Source of the DNA: Cryptomeria japonica
Lineage: Eukaryota; Streptophyta; Pinopsida; Cupressales; Cupressaceae
Reading direction: 5' to 3'
DNA: 64,000 nt
Assembly (NCBI RefSeq): GCF_030272615.1
Contig: NC_081411.1
Location: 825,466,397 to 825,530,396 of the forward strand
The notes beneath the pieces were generated by a model that had not been told where the DNA came from, searched no databases, and saw only the letters and a list, made by a program, of their open reading frames with translations. A program made the translations under genes and the position numbers. Position 1 is the first letter of the stretch; each line of letters starts with the position of its first letter. This document shows, in pieces, positions 58,387-64,000 of this stretch.

Positions 58387-61300
58387 CTAAGTCTCTACCG
58401 GTGGTGGTATGACTCCAAGCTGATCTCTAAGATATTCAAAAGTCTCATTAGGCAAAGGTTTAGTGAAAATATCTGCAATCTGCTCTTTAGTATTCACATA
58501 AACCAGTTTTATCTCCTTTGCTTCAACATTTTCCCTTAGAAAATTTAGTTTGATAGAAACATGTTTGGTTTTAGAATGTAATGCCAGATTCCTAGATATA
58601 TCAATTGCTATAGTGTTATCACAATAGATAGTAATAGGTTCCTTGCATTTTACCTTTATGTCTTTCAACATTTGCTTAAGCCATAGTACCTGTGTACAGT
58701 TAGTTGGTACTGCAACATATTCTAATTCTGCTGTTGATAAAGATTACAACTTTGTTTCTTACTCAACCAAGAAACTAGTCTATTTCCAAGAAATAATGCT
58801 CCTTCGGTGGTGCTTTTTCTATCATCCACATCTCCTGCCCAATTTGCATCTGTGTATGCACATAATTCAAAGTTTTCATCTCTAGGATACCATAATCCAA
58901 GATTTATAGTGCCTTGTAAGTACCAGAAAATCCTTTTTACTATTGATTCATGATTTTCTCTAGGATTACTTTGAAATCTTGAAACAATACATACTGAATT
59001 CATAATATCAGGTCTGGTTTGTGTCAAATATAGTAAACCTCCTATCATAGATTTGTATCTAGTTGGATTAACAGGTGTAGATTCATCCCTTTGTGATAAT
59101 TTGTCATTTGTTGTCATAGGTGTGCTTACCAGTTTAAAGTTCTCCATCCCAAATTTCTTTAGTAACTCTTTTAAGTATTTGGATTGACTCAAGAATATAC
59201 CTTTATCAGTCTATGAAATCTGCAATCCTAAAAAGAATTTTATTTCTCCAATCATAGACATTTCAAATTCTTGCTGCATTTTAATAGAGAATTCCTTACA
59301 TAATCCATCTTCTCCTCCAAAGATTATATCATCAAAAAATACTTCTATAATAAAGATTTCATCATTAGTTACTTTATAATATAAATTGTTGTCTGCAATT
59401 CCTTTAGTAAAACCAATCTTTAAAAGATACTTATCCAATCTTGCATACCAAGCTCTTGGAGCTTGTTTTAGTCCATACAGAGCTTTTCTTAACCTGCAAA
59501 TCATATCATTGTCATATGTCAAAGAAAATCCATCAGGTTGTTCAATGTATACTTCCTCTTCAAGATCTCCATTCAAAAATGCACATTAAATATCCATTTG
59601 ATAAACTTTGTAGTTCTTGTGTGCTGTAAAAGCCAAAAAAATCTGACTGCCTCAATTCTAGCTACTGGTGCAAAGGTTTCATTGTAATCAATTCCTTCTT
59701 TCTAAGAATATCCCTTACACACTAGTCTTTCTTTATTTCTAACAACCTTACCATCTTCATTAAGTTTGTTTCTAAATACCCATTTGGTTCCAATTACATT
59801 TTTATCTTTAGGCCAGGGAACTAATGTCCAAGTGTTGTTTTTCTCAATTTGTTCTAATTCTTCTTCCATAGCTTAATCCAAAATTTATCTTCACATGCCT
59901 CATTAACAGATGATGGTTCAATTTGATAAATAAGACATACCTCTTCATTTGCCAATCTTCTTCTTGTCATAACTCCTTTAAACTTGTTTCCAATTATCTG
60001 ATCTTCAGAATGATTCAGTCTTACATACCAGGGTGTCTTGGTTTGCTGTTGTTCCTCAATTACTATGGAATCCTCAGATAATACCGGGGTAACTGGATCT
60101 TCATTTTGTACCAGTGGATTTGGAGTAGGTTCATTTGTCAAAAATTTTGTTGCCGGTTTAGAGTCTATATACCTTGAAGTTCCTCTGAATTGTTCATCAA
60201 TCTTTACATTTGTACTCTCAAAAATTTTCTACAATCTCTTGTAAAAACATCTATATGCCTTGCTCTTAGATGAATAACCAAGAAATATTCCTTCATCACT
60301 TCTAGGATCAAATTTGCCAATATACTCATCTCTTCTGATATAACATTTACTTCCAAAACTTCTGAAATACTTAAGAGTAGGAGTATTACCAAACCATAGT
60401 TCATGAGGGGTCTTACCAGTTTCACCTTTGATGTGAACTTTGTTAAATGTATAGACCACTATACTAACTGCTTCTCTCCAATATACATGTGGTAGGTTTG
60501 CTTCTGATAGTATACTTCTTGCTGCATCCAAGATAGTTATGTTTTTCCTTTCAACAACTCCATTCTGCTGTGGTGTCTGAGGTGCTAATAGTTGTCTTCT
60601 GATTCCATTCACTTCACAGAATGTATTAAATTCCTTAGATGTAAATTCACCTCCTTGATCTAATCTTAAACATTTGATTTTCTTACTAGTTTCATTTTCT
60701 ACCATTGCTTTGAACAGTTTGAACTTTCCAAGTGCTTCTAATTTTACTCTGAGAAAAGTAACCCAACACATTCTAGAATAGTCATCAATGATTAGCATGA
60801 AATATCTATCACCTTGTAAGCTTTTAGTTCTAGCTATAAATCAATGTGAATCAAATCAAGAGAATTATTTGATTTTTCTGGAATACTTTTGAAACTAGCT
60901 CTAACTTGTTTTCCAAATTGACATTCCTTACATACTGTATTCTGAGGTTTGACAATTTTAGGTAAATCTCTAACTACCTTAGTAGTACTAATCTTTACCA
61001 TGCAATCAAAGTTTACATGATAGAGTCTCTTATGCCATAACCAACTTTCATCTATATGTGCAATTAAGCATGTCTTTTCATTGTTATTCAAATGAAAGAT
61101 ATTACCTCTAGTCTGATTACCGGTTGGAAATTCCAAACCAGTTCTATTCATGATTTTGCATTTTCCATTTTTAAATTGTAACTAAAATCCTTTCTCAACT
61201 AATTGACCAACACTCAAAAGATTATGCTTTAATCCTTCAACATAGTAGACATTGTCAGTGTTATGCTTACCATCAAGAGATATTGTACCCTTACTTTTGA

Positions 61301-61448
61301 TTGAACAAGCTTTATCATCTCCAAATCTTACTAAGCCTCCATTGTATTCTTGAAAGTTCAAGAATTTACCTTTGTCTCATGTCATATGATGTGAGCATCC
61401 TGAATCAATGATCCATTCATCCTTTACTTCAACTTTAGCTGCCAACGC
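58387..61448 (-). pseudogene. pol of element H (protease, integrase, RT, RNase H), broken
   Basis: Protease WIIDSGCSHHMT (about 61410). Integrase: LWHKRLYHVNFD and CKECQFGKQV, then the core with RLDQGGEFTSKEF and QQNGVVERKN; the D and E residues are present. RT: LEEEVYIEQPDGFS, LYGLKQAPRAWYARLDKYL and FFDDIIFGG, where the catalytic aspartates are kept but YV is FF. RNase H: AYTDANWAGDVDDRKSTT, and ADIFTKPLP near the end (58430). Breaks are mostly TAG/TGA (for example KGF-stop-LQFKNG and KGYS-stop-KEGIDY, both fitting former CAG), a TAA near 59587, and a few frame changes between 59854 and 59580. Confidence 0.9.
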
Positions 61449-62531
61449 CTATACTACCGATTGAGCAGTAGGTGCCAGTTGATCTTCTGTTATAGCAACA
61501 AAAACCCATCCATTGTTTGTTGGATCCTCATTAGAATCATCAGTCACACCTTCATCAACAATGTAACAAGATTTGTCTTTATTCTTCTTAAATCTATATC
61601 TTTGATATTCAAGGTTACTCTTGTATGTTCTTCTAGCTTCTTCTCTTAGTCTAGCATGTCTATCAGGGCATCTTGAAGCCATATGACTAGTCTTATTGCA
61701 GTTAAAACATTTAAAGGGTGCTTTACCTTCATACTTACTTCCAACTGGACCTTTAGGCATTTTCCTTGCAAATAGTGCTTCAAGTTCTTCAAGTTCTTCA
61801 TTTTCTTTCCTAATTTCTTCAAGTTCTCTTGCATAAAAAGCTTTCCAATCAGATTTGTCAAATCATGGAGCAGATGATGCTGATGCTTTAAAGGCCAAAT
61901 CTATCTTTATAGTAGCAATAGGACCAAATTCTTCAATTTCAAAAGCTGAAAGTTTCCCAATCAATGTATCCCTAGTAACCGATGTATTAGGCATTGTTCT
62001 TAAGTCATTTATAGCTGTGACTTTCATTTTATATGTCAGTGGCAATCCTCTTAAAAATTTTGAAACAATTTCATCCTCACTTAAGGTTCGTCCACAACAT
62101 TTAATACCCAAAACAATTTCATTTACTCTTTCCATAAAAGTAGAAATCCTTTCATCTTCTTCCATTTTTAGATGTTCATACCTGACTTGGAAGCTTTCAA
62201 GTTTTGCAATTTTGATTATGGAATCTCCTTCATTCGGTGTTTCCAAATGATCCCAAATAGCTTTAGTAGTAGACCTATCTAATAGTCCCATGATTTGTTG
62301 ATCTGATAATGCGCTCAAAAGTGCTTCTCTTACTTTGCAATCATTTTCCTCATCTTTTGTCAAGTTAGTTGGACTAGGCTGACCTTGTACAACAGCAGTA
62401 TAGCCATTCTTTGTAACATCCCAGATGTCTTTTCCAATGCAATTTATATGTGTCTCCATTCTAATCTTCCATATGCCATAGTTGGTTCCATCAAGTTTAG
62501 GATTGTCCTTCCTGAAATAATTAGTAGACAT
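61449..62531 (-). pseudogene. gag of element H, one stop codon
   Basis: The ATG at 62531 follows the primer site by about 45 bp. The first 222 codons are clean and show the Copia Gag pattern: LDGTNYGIWKIRMETHI, then ALLSALSDQQIMGLL, and FLRGLPLTYKMKV. After one TGA near 61863 the same frame continues with a Glu-rich helix and a zinc knuckle (CFNCNKTSHMASRC, about 61710; Ser replaces the usual Gly before His). TAG near 61449 separates it from protease. Confidence 0.9.
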
Positions 62532-62575
62532 TGGATCTCCTCAAGCTGTTAAACTTCTGCAAAAAGAGGACTAGA

Positions 62576-62586
62576 CTCTGATACCA
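62576..62586 (-). other. Primer binding site of element H
   Basis: TGGTATCAGAG on the minus strand, two bases from the LTR end; initiator tRNA-Met type. Confidence 0.87.
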
Positions 62587-62588
62587 AT

Positions 62589-63135
62589 TGTTAGGTCCTA
62601 GAGACAACTAAGAGGGGGGGTGAATCAGTTGTCAAATAAATTTAAACCAAAAACAACTTAACCAACTTAATGCTTAATACCGGTAAACCAGTTCAATATG
62701 CCAGTAGACAGTTTTAACAGTTAATTGCTATACCGGTAAGGATTAGTGCATGAAACATAAACACAAAGTCATCCACAACACATAACACCAATATTTGTAT
62801 GTGGAAACCCTGTAAGGGGAAAAAACATGATGGCAAACCTTACCCACAATCAAATGATATTGCTGCAGATAGTAAGTGTACATAAATGGGGTCTGCACAT
62901 GCAGAAAGGCCAACAGGCTAGAGCTCACTGCTCAATCACAAAATGGGAGTCACACTAACTATAGTTGGATGGTTAAATCTGATAAGAATGTACTATACAA
63001 AATAGCATCATATATGCTAGATTTAGTACCAGTGTAATGCTGATATGCTTTCACAAAAACCTAGCTTCACCTTCAAATGATGTCTGCATGTATAGCTCTT
63101 CTTAATCTAACATATACCTTCACACAATCCTTTTT
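62589..63135 (-). repeat. 5' LTR of element H, truncated
   Basis: Only the 3' 547 bp (in element orientation) remain. The match to 56951-57999 ends abruptly at the inverted-repeat element starting at 63136, and the missing part is not found beyond it. Hairpin at 62603-62633 with one mismatch. Confidence 0.88.
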
Positions 63136-63298
63136 AGACCTAGGGGGGACACCCTTTGAGTTGTAATTGTATATCTAATCCATCTACAGTACCCTCCTTG
63201 TTTTTGAACCTTTTGAGATCCATCCACTTTTATTGATGCTATCATATATGGGTAAATGAGTCTGATTCAATGCATCAAAGGGTGTCCCCCCTAGGTCT
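63136..63298. mobile_element. 163-bp element with perfect 24-bp terminal inverted repeats
   Basis: 63136-63159 (starts AGACCTAGGGGGGACACC) and 63275-63298 (ends GTGTCCCCCCTAGGTCT) are exact reverse complements. The 115-bp interior is AT-rich and non-coding. It may be a MITE-like element or the end of a larger rearranged element. No target-site duplication is seen (TTTTT left, GGCAG right). Confidence 0.7.
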
Positions 63299-63516
63299 GG
63301 CAGAACCTGAAGTGTAGGAGGATCATTTATTTCTACAAATACTTGAATTATTTTTCATGTCATATCACTCTATCATACCTATATTGATAGTTGGTAACTT
63401 ATTGATACACCTTCTAGACAATTGGATCCTTGCACAATATTCAACACACATGTATGCCCATTTTAACTAGAGTGTAGAGATGAAAGATTGAAGAACCATA
63501 AATTGAAACATTTGAA

Positions 63517-64000
63517 ATGGCTGAAGATCATAGAAACATGGAATATCAAAGAAAAATACAAGAAGAATACATAACAGGTCAATATATCAGAAAAATCAAA
63601 CAATTCCACAATAAAAATCCAACTATATCAAAACCTCACAAGGATTCAAATGTATCTCCAAAGAAAGGTGGCTCTTTTATGCAACTCTTAAAGAGATCCC
63701 TAAAGGATTTTGTTGAGGAAGATCAAAATTGCACACCTATGTCTAGTAATGGCTCATCCCCCCATAAGAAAATTGACTCTCCAAAGGAATCTATTCCTAC
63801 ACCTCTTAAAAACTTGCAAGAACCTTCCATAGCATCCTCACCAAACAATAAACCCAAGGATGAAGTTCCCCAAGGGATATCCATAATGGCCATCAAACCT
63901 ATTTTAGAGGATCCTATTCAAAGCCCATCTCCTTCATATCTAAGAATTGATTCCTTGCAACATCCCCATAATGCTCCCTTGAAAATTGAAGTCCTCATTC
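63517..64000 (+). CDS. Partial ORF of unknown function, runs off the window
   Basis: The ATG at 63517 (MAEDHRNMEYQRKIQEEY) is followed by 161 codons without a stop to the right edge, so the 3' end is missing. The product is hydrophilic and rich in Ser, Pro, Lys and Asn, with basic patches (PKKGGS, HKKIDSPKE) and no membrane segment or recognisable domain. In a window where almost every frame is broken, this openness is notable. It could be the first ORF of a non-LTR or other element, or the start of a host gene. 63299-63516 upstream holds nothing recognisable. Confidence 0.5.
   Translation, partial: MAEDHRNMEYQRKIQEEYITGQYIRKIKQFHNKNPTISKPHKDSNVSPKKGGSFMQLLKRSLKDFVEEDQNCTPMSSNGSSPHKKIDSPKESIPTPLKNLQEPSIASSPNNKPKDEVPQGISIMAIKPILEDPIQSPSPSYLRIDSLQHPHNAPLKIEVLI

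Larger units (their letters stand above)
56951..63135 (-). mobile_element. Element H: SIRE-like Copia retrotransposon, reversed, 5' LTR truncated
   Basis: In reading order: truncated 5' LTR (63135-62589), initiator-Met primer site, gag with zinc knuckle, protease, integrase, reverse transcriptase, RNase H, polypurine tract and 3' LTR (57999-56951). The EFEMSMIGEIKFFLGLQI segment of its RT is characteristic of the SIRE/Maximus lineage. The duplication cannot be checked because the outer end of the 5' LTR is missing. Confidence 0.9.

Overview
This window looks like intergenic DNA from a seed plant with a large, repeat-swollen nuclear genome. It is AT-rich and contains no rRNA or tRNA, no intact host gene, and almost nothing except LTR retrotransposons inserted into one another. 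Nothing identifies the species; a conifer or other large-genome plant is only a guess. Nearly every coding region is broken. The breaks are mostly in-frame TAG or TGA codons in otherwise continuous reading frames, which looks like decay of methylated cytosines.

Layout, left to right. (1) 61-23117 is element B, a non-autonomous LTR element with a Gag-like coiled-coil/zinc-knuckle protein and a long ORF of unknown function where pol would be. Its LTR ends and polypurine tract resemble those of the SIRE-like Copia elements further right. (2) Inside the gag of B, at 1659-17990, sits element A, a 16.3-kb Tat/Ogre-type Gypsy element. It has a 2.2-kb leader, gag, protease, reverse transcriptase, two RNase H domains and integrase. 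Behind these lies a 5-kb 3' region with an ANTISENSE ORF carrying a plant mobile domain (PMD). Arrays of a ~20-bp unit with core CGTCTGTG occur in the sense leader and, inverted, in the presumed leader of the antisense ORF. (3) 23118-31055 holds LTR fragments and a decayed minus-strand ORF of unknown type. (4) 31056-53266 is element D, a truncated Gypsy pol split by three separate insertions: element C (31554-45492, a chromodomain Gypsy that itself contains element E, a young Tork/Tnt1-like Copia at 35054-41065), a 1.47-kb solo LTR (45822-47293), and a 4.98-kb non-coding element F (47913-52895). (5) 53267-55880 is a truncated minus-strand SIRE-like Copia (G). (6) 56951-63135 is a second minus-strand SIRE-like Copia (H), whose 5' LTR is cut off at a 163-bp element with perfect 24-bp inverted repeats. 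(7) 63517-64000 is an open reading frame that runs off the right edge.

The order of events can be read from target-site duplications: A is younger than B; E is younger than C, which is younger than D; the solo LTR and F are also younger than D. By eye, the two LTRs of A differ at about 18 of ~785 aligned bases and those of E at about 22 of 894. A nevertheless carries about twenty nonsense codons against three in E, so A was probably already defective when it moved. The most interesting signals are the ~20/21-bp periodic arrays (A and F), the antisense PMD ORF with its mirror-image array, and a hairpin at the 3' end of the SIRE-like LTRs whose stem differs between families yet stays paired.
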